Positions 54,786-64,000 of a stretch of DNA of 64,000 bases are shown here, piece by piece (within the stretch, counting starts at the first letter, position 1; each line of letters opens with the position of its first letter). Source of the DNA: Anodontia alba. Lineage: Eukaryota; Mollusca; Bivalvia; Lucinida; Lucinidae. The position numbers and the translations under genes were made by a program. The notes under the pieces were generated by a model. That model did not search any database and had not been told where the DNA came from. It saw nothing but the letters and a program-made list of their open reading frames with translations. Location of the stretch: NCBI GenBank assembly GCA_964016985.1, contig OZ024825.1, positions 6,943,056-7,007,055 on the forward strand. The letters run 5' to 3'.

Positions 54786-56150
54786 CATTCTCGGCCCCTG
54801 TACTTTAGAAATGACAAAAAGCAGAAATTGTGGCATTATTTCTCAATATAGTCACCTTTTGCCTCGATTCATTTTCTCCAACGCTGTTTCAATTTGCTTA
54901 TCTTTTCAAACCAGAAGACTTCATCCTGGTCCCTAAAGTACTCATCAACAGCATCTATGACGCCTTCATTGCTTACAAACGTTCTACCACGCAGGTTGGT
55001 TTTCAGATTTGAAAATAGATAAACGTCCGAAGTGGCTAAATCTGGAGAATACGGGGGATGAGAAAGGACCTCGAAGCTGCCATAGAAACTTGACAGGTGT
55101 GAGTTAATGCATTATCTGGCGAGAGTTGAACACCTCGATTTAACTTTCCTTTTCTTTTCTTAACAATCTCCTGACGCATCCTGTTTAGTTCTTTTGCATA
55201 TTATGCTTCATTTATCGTTTGACCTTCCTCAAGATAATCCGCCATGATAACGGCCTGGCTATCCTAAAAGATGGAGGTCATCACCTTCCCTGCTGAAGAA
55301 ATTACTCTCTCCTAGGAGGGGTTTGGCCACCCTTGCTTCCATTGCTTACTCTGCGTTTTGGCCTCTGGATCATTACGAAAACACGCCGATTCAAATATAT
55401 AGAAAATTGTATCTCCAAAAACTGAAAATTTTCAGATAAAAATTCTGATATTTTTCATATTTCTATTCAAAACATAGCATGTGGGTACTCGTTAGAACCG
55501 CCTCGCCCAGGCGAGGCGGTTCTAACGAGTACCCACAATCTATGTTTTGAGCAGAAATAAGAAAAATAATGTATACCCCTGTAAACCCCAGTTTTACTAT
55601 ATAAAAGGGGGGTTTAAGGGGGTCATAATTATATAGGTAACTTTTCGTGATTTCAAAGTGATGGACCGAAGTCTTATCTTGGGTTACAGCTCGACGCATA
55701 AATTCCTGCGGGTCATATTCACAGAGCGACAGAAGATACTTAGAAATATTAAGCCTGCTTTTCTTTTGATCTTTAGTCAACATTCTGGGGATCCATCTAG
55801 CTGAGACCTTGGACATCTTTAAGATATCGGCCAAGATAGACTGAACTGCCCAAAAACTAATCCCATTTTTCTAGCTATATATATCACACAGGCTTCTCTT
55901 GTCACACATGATCGATCAATCTGTGCACAAGCTAAACGTTTGCGTCTGTAGAAGCCTCTTTAGGGCACCCAGACCGTTCAAAATCATCAACACTCTCTCT
56001 TCCTCTCCTAAATTCAGCAGCCAATTTCTTTACCGTGCTGTAAGGCGACTCATCCCAAAGGGTTTTATTAAAGTCGTCAAGAATTTTTCGGAGACGTGTT
56101 CGTCTTGCAGGGGTATTTTATGACTAAAACTTTAACTTTGTCCATTTTCT
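54786..56150 (-). pseudogene. mariner transposase, broken
   Basis: Minus-strand cut-and-paste DDE/D transposase. N-terminal half: SKVSARWIPRMLTKDQKKSR (55834-55760) and HHFE, the DNA-recognition and early catalytic region. C-terminal half: HPPYSPDLATSDVYLFSNLK (about 55070-55010), the catalytic-core signature with the final Asp, and KRWRKCIEAKGDYIEK near the end. Multiple stops and shifts, plus MITE-A copy 14 inserted within the HHFD-PE motif. Dead. Confidence 0.85.
55371..55651 (+). mobile_element. MITE-A copy 14, inside mariner
   Basis: Starts CATTACGAAAACACGCCGAT and ends CTTTTCGTGAT. The palindrome is near perfect, with an extra GGCGAGGCGG tip. Mariner coding sequence continues on both sides, fixing its boundaries. 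Confidence 0.9.
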
Positions 56151-56365
56151 CAGTTTGACACAGCCTTTCCTGTTTGCAGCGAATTCAAACTGAAATCAAT
56201 GGCTTTGAAATTTTATCTTTTCTACCAAAGATGTTGAAGAAATAAAATTGTCAACTGATTGGTTTTCATTTCAATTTAGTCATTCTAAGTATATCGGGCC
56301 GAGAATTTCTTGATCGTACCACGTACACTGATGTATTTTTGCTTAGAAAAGCATGTGTTTGTATA

Positions 56366-56574
56366 TACCGTAATAACCCAATATATTGGGATAGGCAGGC
56401 CTAAGCAAACAGTGTAGCCCCAGATCAGACGCTGCAGAGCGCGGCGTCTGCTCAGGATCTACACAGTTTTCTACTCATCCAGCATATCAACAGGTACAAA
56501 AATAGACTTTTTCAAAATTAAGGACCAGTATGATAACGAGTTAATGTGTCCCAATACTAAGGGTAAATACGGTA
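56366..56574. mobile_element. MITE, TACCGTATT family, copy 2
   Basis: Ends TACCGTAATAACCCAATATA and AGGGTAAATACGGTA, with the AGCCCCAGATCAGACGCTGC / GCGTCTGCTCAGGATC palindrome inside. Counterpart of 13443-13654. Confidence 0.75.
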
Positions 56575-56631
56575 TGTCACAGTTGGACAATATGGTAAAC
56601 CACTTCTTTACCATACCTACCGCAAGCTCCC

Positions 56632-56665
<34 letters not shown>

Positions 56666-57225
56666 CATTTTTTTTTTTTTTTTTTTTTCAGACACTGTTG
56701 TGTATTGTTTTGTCATTTAATATTCATTGGGTTTTTTTTTTTTTTTTTTTTTTTTTTTGGTTTGTCTTTTTTATTGTTCTTTTATTGTCATTTTATTCGT
56801 TTTTTTTTTTTTTTTGTTTTTTCTTTGTTTTTTTTTTTTGTTTTTTTTTTTTGCTGCATACCGTATCCATCATAATGTTTCGTAACTAATCATATGGTTT
56901 AGTAACTGGTCATTCCTATTCATATTGTTACCAAGTGGTTAAAAGGAACTGGATCGGCCAGGTATAACAGTTATATAATTTTCTTATATTGCCATGTATA
57001 TACCGTGTTTCTTTATTTAATAGTTTGATAGTCTAAAGACAAAACTACATAATGTATCAATTGTTATGTTGTTGTTATCATTTTGTTTTATGATACTGCA
57101 ATACATAGGGGGGAAAGTCATTGTTGATGATGTGACACTACACCTTTGCTGTAAATAGAGCAATAAAGTATGTTTATATTTGTATACTGTGATTTTTCAA
57201 TATTGCCGCGTTCATCCTAAGTGCA
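56575..57225. other. poly(T)-rich region, no gene
   Basis: T-rich tracts at 56635-56688 and 56731-56852 give Phe-rich frames without meaning. The remainder is AT-rich with AATAAA at 57161 but no associated gene. Confidence 0.6.
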
Positions 57226-57587
57226 GTCCAACCTAAATAGCTCGAACACCGTTGGCTCGTTTATCATGGCTAATTCGAACTCGTTTTGAGTCCGTACGAA
57301 ATTTGTCCGATAAATCAAGAAAACAAATATTTAGGGAACTGTTCTTATTTTATCATGAACTTGTATGTTGTGTTTACTCATTCGAATCGCCCCATCAAGG
57401 CGATCCTAATAAGTACACTCAACATACAGTTATTGTGTAGAAATTTGAAAAGATTTCCCTAAATTATTGCTGTTTGCTTCCTGACCTGGTGCTATGACTA
57501 ACACTCAGTGGCTCGAGCTACCAATATCTCGACCACATTTCCATGGTCCAAACGCTGTTCGAACCATTGAAGTTTGACTGTATTCGG
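57226..57587. mobile_element. MITE-B copy 2
   Basis: Ends CAGTCCAACCTAAATAGCTC and CATTGAAGTTTGACTG. Central palindrome CTTGTATGTTGTGTTTACTC around GCCCCATCAAGGC (57358-57440). Same layout as 23768-24203. Confidence 0.7.
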
Positions 57588-57779
57588 ATACCTTAGGTCT
57601 TGACTAAGTTGACCTAAAGTTTTAACTTCACTACGAGTACTACCTGTTCATATGACTCAAAGCTGCAAAATGGGTGGCAAACAATGTAGACACGGATAGA
57701 TGCCGTATTCTGCAGCATCTGGTCAGGATCTACGCTGCTTGTTCAGGCATGTCTGCCCGATTACTTGCGCTTAATAAAT

Positions 57780-58042
57780 CATTATGAAAACATACCTATT
57801 CAAATATATAGAAAATTTCACCTCCAAAAACTGAAAACTCTGATAGTTTTCATATTTCTACTCAAAACATAGATTGTGGGTACTCGTTAGAACCGCCTCG
57901 ACGAGGCGGTTCTAACGAGTACCCACAATCTATGTTTTTGAACAGAAATAAGAAAAATAATGTATACCCCTGTAAACCCCAGTTTTACTATATGAAAGTG
58001 GGGTTTAAGGGGGTCAAATTATATAGGTATGTTTTCGTGATG
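57780..58042 (+). mobile_element. MITE-A copy 15
   Basis: Starts CATTATGAAAACATACCTAT and ends GTATGTTTTCGTGATG. The central palindrome is perfect over more than 30 bp per arm. Confidence 0.9.
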
Positions 58043-58075
58043 GTATCGTCTGTATTTCCCAAAACGAGAGGAGCC

Positions 58076-58263
58076 TCAACATTAGAAAACGTACCTTCTG
58101 ACATCTGCGAGCAGTCGGATCAGTCTTCGTTGTCCGCATGAGCATGCATCCTTGGCTATCCAAAATGCGTCCTGTGAAGATACTGATCAGACTGTGCGAA
58201 TGTGAAGGCTGATCTGCATTTTCACTGGACGCATATGTCCGAAGGTACGTTTTCTCACGTTGA
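58076..58263. mobile_element. MITE, AAAACGTACCTTC family, best copy
   Basis: Inverted ends TCAACATTAGAAAACGTACC and GGTACGTTTTCTCACGTTGA. The interior has GATCAGTCTTCGTTGTCCGC and CCTTGGCTATCCAAAATGCG. Confidence 0.85.
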
Positions 58264-58324
58264 GGTTCGCACTTGTTTCGAATACCACGTGTACCCATGT
58301 CACTCTCTCTAGTTGATCACACGA

Positions 58325-58604
58325 CATTACGAAAACACGCCTATTCAAATATATAGAAAATTTCACCTCCAAAAAACTGAAAATTTTCAGATAAAAAAAA
58401 CACGATATTTTTCATATTTCTACTCAAAACATAGATTGTGGGTACTCGTTAGAACCGCCTCGGCGAGGCGATTCTAACGAGTACCCACAATCTATGTTTT
58501 TGAGCAGAAATAAGAAAACTAATGTATACCCCTGTAAACCCCAGTTTTACTATATAAAAGTGGGGTTTAAGGGGGTCAAAATTAGATAGGCATGTTTTCG
58601 TGAT
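58325..58604 (+). mobile_element. MITE-A copy 16
   Basis: Starts CATTACGAAAACACGCCTAT and ends GCATGTTTTCGTGAT; near-perfect palindrome. Confidence 0.9.
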
Positions 58605-58922
58605 AAACCTGCATTTCTCTGTAACAATGGATGCTCGTCGCACGCGTTAAAAGCTTTTTTTTCCCTTTCTTATTGTGCAAAGTATAGACTCCAGCATAAA
58701 AAAAGACAGCTTTGACATTCCTGTACAACTGATTAGCAGATATGTATACATTGCACTTCGCGAAAACTTGTATGTTTCTACGGAGGTACAGATGATACTT
58801 GACAAAGTCCAAGTATATGAAATCTTCCGTATCCAGATAAACGTCATAGAAAAGAATGAAAATATTGCTCAATACAGAACATGAATGTTTATTTTCTAAT
58901 GTGCATACAGAGCGGAACTTTG

Positions 58923-59203
58923 CATCACGAAAACACGCCTATATAATTTTGACCCCCTTAAACCCCACTTTTATACAGTAAAACTGGGGTTTACAGGGGT
59001 ATACATTATTTTTGTTATTTCTGCTCAAAAACATAGATTGTGGCTACTCGTTAGAACCGCCTCAACGAGGCGGTTCTAACAAGTACCCACAGTCTATGTT
59101 TTGAGCAGAAATATGAAAAAATATCAGAATTTTTTATCTGAAAAATTGCCATTTTCTGGTGGTAAAATTTTCAGTGTATTTGAATAGGCGTGTTTTCGTA
59201 ATG
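58923..59203 (-). mobile_element. MITE-A copy 17
   Basis: Starts CATCACGAAAACACGCCTAT and ends GGCGTGTTTTCGTAATG; well-preserved arms. Confidence 0.9.
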
Positions 59204-59723
59204 AAGCGGAAACTGACACTGAAGCTGTTTTCTGCATTCGAGTGAGCCTACCCTGGTTTACTGCCTAAAATTCATTTTAGAATTTCGCATGCAAACTGTT
59301 TCAAATACACATTTTACCCTTTTTTTCAATGTTCTTTATTAAAAGGTTCATAGAAATGGATTGACAACACACATGTCCAATTTCTTATCCAATAAGGCCA
59401 CTGCGATAAACTTGTAAGAAAACGCTTGTTTTGAAAATTTTACGATATCGTTTTTACTGACCCGTTTTAAATTTTACCAGTCACCTTTCGAACGTTCGAG
59501 TTTATGATTTTTCTGTTAGTTTAATTCGTATACAATAGAATTTTGTTCTTATGTTAGTCTTTAAAATGCATGCTGATGGAGTTCTCCACAAATTTTGTCA
59601 TGTCCACAATTTTAAACCATTAGTTGACGGATTACACTCGGTAAGAATGTATGAAGATGAAATACAATAAATCAGGTGATTTCCGAAACAAAAAAAAAAA
59701 AAGCAAATTCCATGGGGAATTTA
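59204..59723. other. intergenic sequence, nothing recognised
   Basis: AT-rich, no long frame, no clear repeat structure. Confidence 0.5.
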
Positions 59724-61055
59724 TGTCCCCCGCCTTATTTGTTAAAAATTAGTAAGTTAACCAGAGGACCATAGGTCTTGTATCACTTACCTAAGTATTG
59801 AAGCAGGAAATCAGTGATAAAAAATAATTTCAGGATTCTAAAAAAAACACATACATATCTTCAGACCATCCTTAAAGCACCTGTAAAGTTTCAAAAGGAT
59901 CGGCTAAAAACTGTGGTAGACGTTACGGGGACAAGGTACCTACTCCCTATACGCTTCTGTAGTATTAGAACTAAAAGATGTCTAAGTTAAAAATGCCGAA
60001 AAAGTAACAAAATATTTTTTCAGGATTCTGAAAAATCCAAATGCATATGTTCAGGCCATCCTAAAAGCCCAAGTAAAGTTTCAAAAGGATCGGACAAAAA
60101 CTGTGGGAGTAGTTAAGGGGACAAGGTACCTGCTCCCTAAACACTTCTGTAATATTTGAACTCAAAAAATGTCTAAGTTCAAAATGTGTAAAAAGTAATA
60201 GAGAATAATTTCAGGATTCTGAAAGAAACCACATGCATACCTTCAGACCATCCTTAAAGCACCTGTAAAGTTTCAAAAGGATCGACTTAAAACTGTGATA
60301 GGAGTTACGGGGACAAAGTACCTACTCCCTATACGCTTCTGTAGTATTAGAACTCAAAAAATGTCTAAGTTAAAAATGAAAAAAAAAGTGATAAAAAAAT
60401 TATTTCAGGATTCTGAAAAAACACATGCATATCTTCGGGCCATCCTAAAAGCCCATGTAAAGTTTAAAAAGGATCGGCCAAAAACTGTGGGAAGAGTTAA
60501 GGGGACAAGGTACCTGCTCCCTATACACTTCTGTAATATTAGAACTCAAAAATGTCTTAAGTTAAAAATGCGGAAAAAGTAATAAAAAATTATTTCAGGA
60601 TTCTGAAAAATCCACATTCAGATCTTCAGGCCATTCTAAAAGCCCATGTAAAGTTTCAAAAGGATCGGCAAAAACTGTGGGAGGAGTTAAGGGGACAAGG
60701 TACCTACTCCCTATAGACTTCTGTAATATTAGAACTCAAAAAATGTCTTAAGTTCAAAATGTGTAAAAAGTAATGAAAAATAATTTCAGGATTCTGAAAA
60801 AAACAACACATGCATATCTTCAGACCAGCCTTAAAGCACCTGTAAAGTTTCAAAAGGATCGGACAAACACTGTGGGAGGAGTAAAGGGGACAAGGTACCT
60901 ACTTAAAATTCGGAACCACGCACTATGCACCACGCACCACGCGCCACGCACCACGCACCACGCACCACGCGCCACCCATCACGCACCGCGCGCCACGCAC
61001 CACGGAAAGCAAAACAACAGTGTCCCTCCGCTTTTCTTCGAAAAGGCGGGGGACA
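59724..61055. mobile_element. pearl-like tandem-core transposon, copy 2
   Basis: Ends TGTCCCCCGCCTT and AAGGCGGGGGACA. About six units of roughly 190 bp starting TTTCAGGATTCTGAAA (59830, 60019, 60207, 60405, 60594, 60785), the reverse complement of the unit in 1802-2763. Each contains AAAGTTTCAAAAGGATCGGC, GGGGACAAGGTACCTACTCC and TCTGTARTATTAGAACT. The last unit is replaced by the CACGCACCACG array. Confidence 0.82.
60913..61013. repeat. CACGCACCACG short tandem array
   Basis: Irregular repetition of CACGCACCACG/CACGCGCCACG (7- and 14-bp steps), GC-rich, inside the right part of the pearl-like element. Confidence 0.9.
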
Positions 61056-61305
61056 AAATACGATCGTATGTTCATCGAAATTCCAGTACAAGCCGTTTAA
61101 CAATAACGCGACAATTATTTTAAAGATTCGGTGCTAATTTATATCTACATGTAGATATCAACTGTACAGATTAATTTATAGACGAGCGGAATTATCTGCC
61201 AGTATATATACCTGTTTACTGTACGCGTAACATAACTTACAGTTGCTAGGCAAAAATCGGAAACAGTACTATGCAAAATGCATGCATTTCACCAAAATGC
61301 AATTC

Positions 61306-61583
61306 ATCACGAAAACATGCCTATATAATATTGACCCCCTTAAACCCCACTTTTATATAGTAAAACTGGGGTTTACAGGGGTTTACATTATTTTTCTTAT
61401 TTCTGTCCAGAAACATAGATTGTGGGTACTTGTTAGAACCGCCTCGCCGAGGCGGTTCTAACGAGTACCCACAATCTATGTTTTGACCAGAAGTGTGAGG
61501 AATATCCGAATTTTTACCTGAAATTTTTCAGTTTTTGGTGGTTAAAATGTTCAGTATATTTGAATAGGCGTGTTTTCGTAATG
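61306..61583 (-). mobile_element. MITE-A copy 18
   Basis: Starts CATCACGAAAACATGCCTAT and ends GGCGTGTTTTCGTAATG; perfect tip GAACCGCCTCGCCGAGGCGG. Confidence 0.9.
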
Positions 61584-62050
61584 AGTTTCAGATTGCTATA
61601 AAGTGGCTTTGTATCATGCAATATCCAGGCTTTATATATACAAAACATCAGCTGTATATTTTCTGATAGTCTTTTCTATTTTTTTTTTTTTTTTTTTTGC
61701 AAGATACGAGAAATGAGAAACTCGACTAACAGGAAACCAGCTGATGAAATGTTATGTTTTGATCTAAATAAACACAGGGCAGCTGAGGGGAGGTAAAACC
61801 AATTTCTTTCCTACATTTAGTTCATTTTTAAGAATAAGAACATACAAAGTTAATATATTAAAGGTTTTATGAGTATATGCCTTTTCTCGTGTGAAAAAAA
61901 GCTTTGTTCTTTTACTTTGATGGCAAGACCTGGTTGCTTGGTTAAATATTCTGTTGAACTCAATTAAACATTTTAAGAATGTTGCTGATGAATCCTACCA
62001 TTGTCCTGTACATGTGTTAATAAAGCCCGACCAGCAAACACTGAGCAATA
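61584..62050. other. intergenic sequence with a T run
   Basis: T run at 61679-61698; otherwise no gene or repeat recognised. Confidence 0.5.
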
Positions 62051-62329
62051 CATTACGAAAACATGCCTATTCAAATATACTGGAAATTTTACTACCAAAA
62101 AATGAAAAATTTCAGAGAAAAAAATCTGATATTTGTCACATTTCTGCTTAAAACATAGATTGTGGGTACTCGTTAGAACCGCCTTGATGAGGCGGTTCTA
62201 ACGAGTACCCACAATCTATGTTTTTGAGCAGAAATAAGAAAACTAAAGTATGCCCCTGTAAACCCCAGTTTTACTATATAAAAGTGGGGTTTAAGGGAGT
62301 TAAAATTATATAGGTGTGTTTTCGTGATG
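62051..62329 (+). mobile_element. MITE-A copy 19
   Basis: Starts CATTACGAAAACATGCCTAT and ends GTGTGTTTTCGTGATG; near-perfect palindrome with tip CCTTGATGAGG. Confidence 0.9.
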
Positions 62330-62680
62330 AAACCAAATATTTTAGCTAAATCTTGTCTCTCCTTTATCTCCGAAGATCAATTCCATGACTTTTTTATGTA
62401 CAGTTACAGTTTTCTCTTTACCGTTTTCGTAAATAGTAGTAAATAGTAACTATACATCGAGGTTTGGCTGCTCTTTAATTGCACAACGGTGAGCCTAGTT
62501 ACTGACTGAGAGACGTCTCCTTCCCGAATCTACTTAAAAAGATTGACATCTGATTATTAATGTCTGTACTCTGTAATTAGGCACAACGAGGTCCGACGTA
62601 GGTTTGATTAAAAACGAACATCTCAGTTATGTGTAAACCTATAAATATGCTTATATCTAACAAAATTAATGAAATCCAAT
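62330..62680. other. downstream flank of regucalcin-like exon with dispersed repeat
   Basis: 62475-62570 (TTTAATTGCACAACGGTGAG, AAAAGATTGACATCTGATTA) resembles 63830-63930 (TTCATTGCACGTCGGTGAAG, AAAAGGTTGGCACCTGACTA). It is a dispersed repeat present twice around this exon. Confidence 0.5.
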
Positions 62681-62898
62681 TTAGTTCCCTGCAACTATCT
62701 CTTCTCTGTAGATATTTGCAGGCAGACCCTTCACTCCAAGGCCCTTTACCCGGAAAACAGATCCCGCGGAGACTTTCGGTTCGTCTTCACGGACCTTATA
62801 TTGGCTAGACGTCACATAAAGCTCGTCGAAATTGCGGCCACCAAAGCAACACGACGTTATTCGCATACAGGGGAACGAGATTGTCCGCAATACCTTTC
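62681..62898 (-). CDS. regucalcin/SMP-30-like protein, terminal exon
   Basis: Minus-strand last exon of an SMP-30/gluconolactonase/regucalcin-family protein, a six-bladed beta-propeller lactonase that binds calcium. It encodes TSCCFGGRNFDELYVTSS, then SAGSVFRVKGLGVKGLPAN, the family's C-terminal signature (SCCFGG, DELYVTSA, AG-IFKV-GLGVKG). It ends at TAA (62681-62683). The acceptor, read on the minus strand, is TGTATATTTCAG|GAAAGG. The exon enters with GA completing a Gly codon (phase 1). About 72 of the usual 300 residues; the remaining exons would lie beyond 64000. No stop inside; it looks intact. Confidence 0.85.
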
Positions 62899-64000
62899 CT
62901 GAAATATACAATGTCAAATGAGCAGTCTCAAGCGGGGGCCTTCGAACATGTGCAAAATGTGCAGATTCAGATCAACCTGCACATGCGCAAAGTACCATCC
63001 AGGCATTTGCTCTCCATTCATGCATTCTGTAGTATCTAATAATTCCGTTAGCGGAGAGTGAAAGCAGTCTGATCTGGGCCTTCTCTGTTCGCATGTACCC
63101 AAAGACAAGTTTTCGCATGGCGCGGCTCCTATACAGTACATACATCAAGATAAGAAGCGATTTAAATGAGTATCAACAACATAAGTTGTTTATTTTTCTG
63201 AAAAACAAAAATACAACAACACCTGAACAATCAATACCTTTTGTTTAAAATGAAACACATTATAAGATGCAAGTATACCTTGGATTAAAGTGCTTAACAA
63301 GCCATTTATTTTGATGCAAGACTTTTTAAAATCGGCCTAGAAATAAGGAAGTTATAGTGGTTTGAATATATTTAAAATGGCTGTCATGGATGCCGCCATA
63401 TTGTAGGCTTTGTGACGTCACTCAGCCCAAATTAAATATGCAAAACCAAATTATAAAGGGTTTTTAAGAATAATTTTGCTACAGATTTTTTATATTCTTT
63501 TAATTCTAGTGACAAGCAATTATTTCCCCCAAAATAAACCAACTTTATGAGAATAACTACCTTTATGAAACGAATTTAAATTTTTATGAAACCTCATTAA
63601 ATATTCAAAATAGCGGCGCCCATACCACAATGTTCAATTGTCTATAACTTACTTAATTTTCCACCGATTTTGATCAAATTTGTGTCAAAATTCATTGTTT
63701 GCAAAGTTCTTTACTTTAAAGAACAATACCTTGTTAGGTTGCGTTTTCCTTTAAAAATCGGCTTTTCCATATCTATGGCTTAGAGTTATACATGATTGCA
63801 AACACAACTATGGTTGATAGCTTTGCTTCACTCTTTCATTGCACGTCGGTGAAGCGGTCTTCAGACTGAATGATTACTCCCTGCTCAATCTGTTTCAAAA
63901 GGTTGGCACCTGACTATCAATGTCTATGGTCGGTCCCATCCTGGTCCTCTTTGGTCCTGTTCTTGAGTTTTGGTTTCCGATCGCCGTTAAGCCCTTTGCT
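62899..64000. other. regucalcin-like intron with diverged MITE
   Basis: 62927-63130 is a reverse-oriented, diverged relative of the AAAACGTGTCTTTGGGC family (GACAAGTTTTCGCATGGCGC at its right end). 63131-64000 is AT-rich without recognised exon or gene. Confidence 0.5.

Larger units (their letters stand above)
54771..56323 (-). mobile_element. mariner transposon carrying a nested MITE-A
   Basis: Inverted ends CGAGGTACGATCAAAACATT and AAATTTCTTGATCGTACCACG-type with inner CTCGGCCC/GGGCCGAG, flanked by TA on both sides (54769-54770 and 56324-56325) as mariner requires. About 1.27 kb without the nested MITE, the usual mariner length. Confidence 0.88.

Noticed and set aside
54754..55012. plus-strand ORFs over the mariner
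   Set aside because: Antisense shadows of the mariner transposase remnant.
56471..56889. Lys- and Phe-rich ORFs
   Set aside because: Translations of poly(T)/poly(A) tracts.
62914..63141. minus-strand 75-codon ORF upstream of the regucalcin-like exon
   Set aside because: Falls in a diverged MITE (relative of 39213-39480), not in a propeller-like exon.

Overview
The window is eukaryotic, intron-containing and dominated by repeats. It carries a host gene split over about 38 kb, an animal regucalcin-like terminal exon, a decayed Maverick/Polinton, LINE, Penelope-like, SINE and mariner remnants, and many palindromic MITEs. The element types (pearl-like tandem-core elements, tRNA-headed SINEs, Polintons) and a skeletal-matrix-type secreted protein suggest a marine invertebrate, most likely a bivalve mollusc. 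That assignment is inference; no marker gene fixes the species.

1-12.8 kb: an old Polinton (adintovirus-like) with every gene on the + strand. In order: the C-terminal end of protein-primed DNA polymerase B, packaging ATPase, two small basic proteins, a conserved mid-element gene, a chromodomain integrase, a small membrane protein, a penton-like minor capsid protein, a pVI-like amphipathic protein, the double-jelly-roll major capsid protein, a Cys/His protein, and an adenain-type protease. Most genes are broken by frameshifts, stops or insertions. The protease, the pVI-like gene and the small membrane gene remain open. A 392-bp repeat is inserted twice. The ATPase promoter and leader occur four times, with a pearl-like transposon inside the array. 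After the protease lies a 0.95-kb minisatellite in which every 29-bp unit is a small hairpin.

12.8-14.5 kb: MITEs and hairpins. 14.56-52.66 kb: one host gene on the + strand that I assemble from six exons (14560-15198, 39546-39888, 40629-40755, 43194-43348, 47798-48003, 52401-52661). All splice phases agree, and the total is 1731 nt (576 codons plus stop). It encodes a secreted protein with a signal peptide, two homologous domains resembling coral skeletal aspartic acid-rich proteins, a Thr-rich linker, an Asp run and a probable GPI-anchor tail. Its 24-kb first intron and later introns are filled with mobile elements. These include a 3.2-kb inverted-repeat element carrying a LINE reverse transcriptase (its empty site is visible in a nearby duplication), a Penelope-like remnant, a second LINE cut by a SINE, a 460-bp tandem repeat, and a 531-bp TRIM whose LTRs contain a tRNA-like Pol III promoter.

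52.7-64 kb: MITEs, a mariner transposon with a MITE inside it, a second pearl-like element in opposite orientation, and on the minus strand the last exon of a regucalcin/SMP-30-like gene whose other exons lie beyond the window. One palindromic MITE family (called MITE-A here) has 19 copies across the window. Nested insertions give a relative order of events: mariner before MITE-A, and MITE-A before the tRNA-SINE and the CRE-like palindrome.
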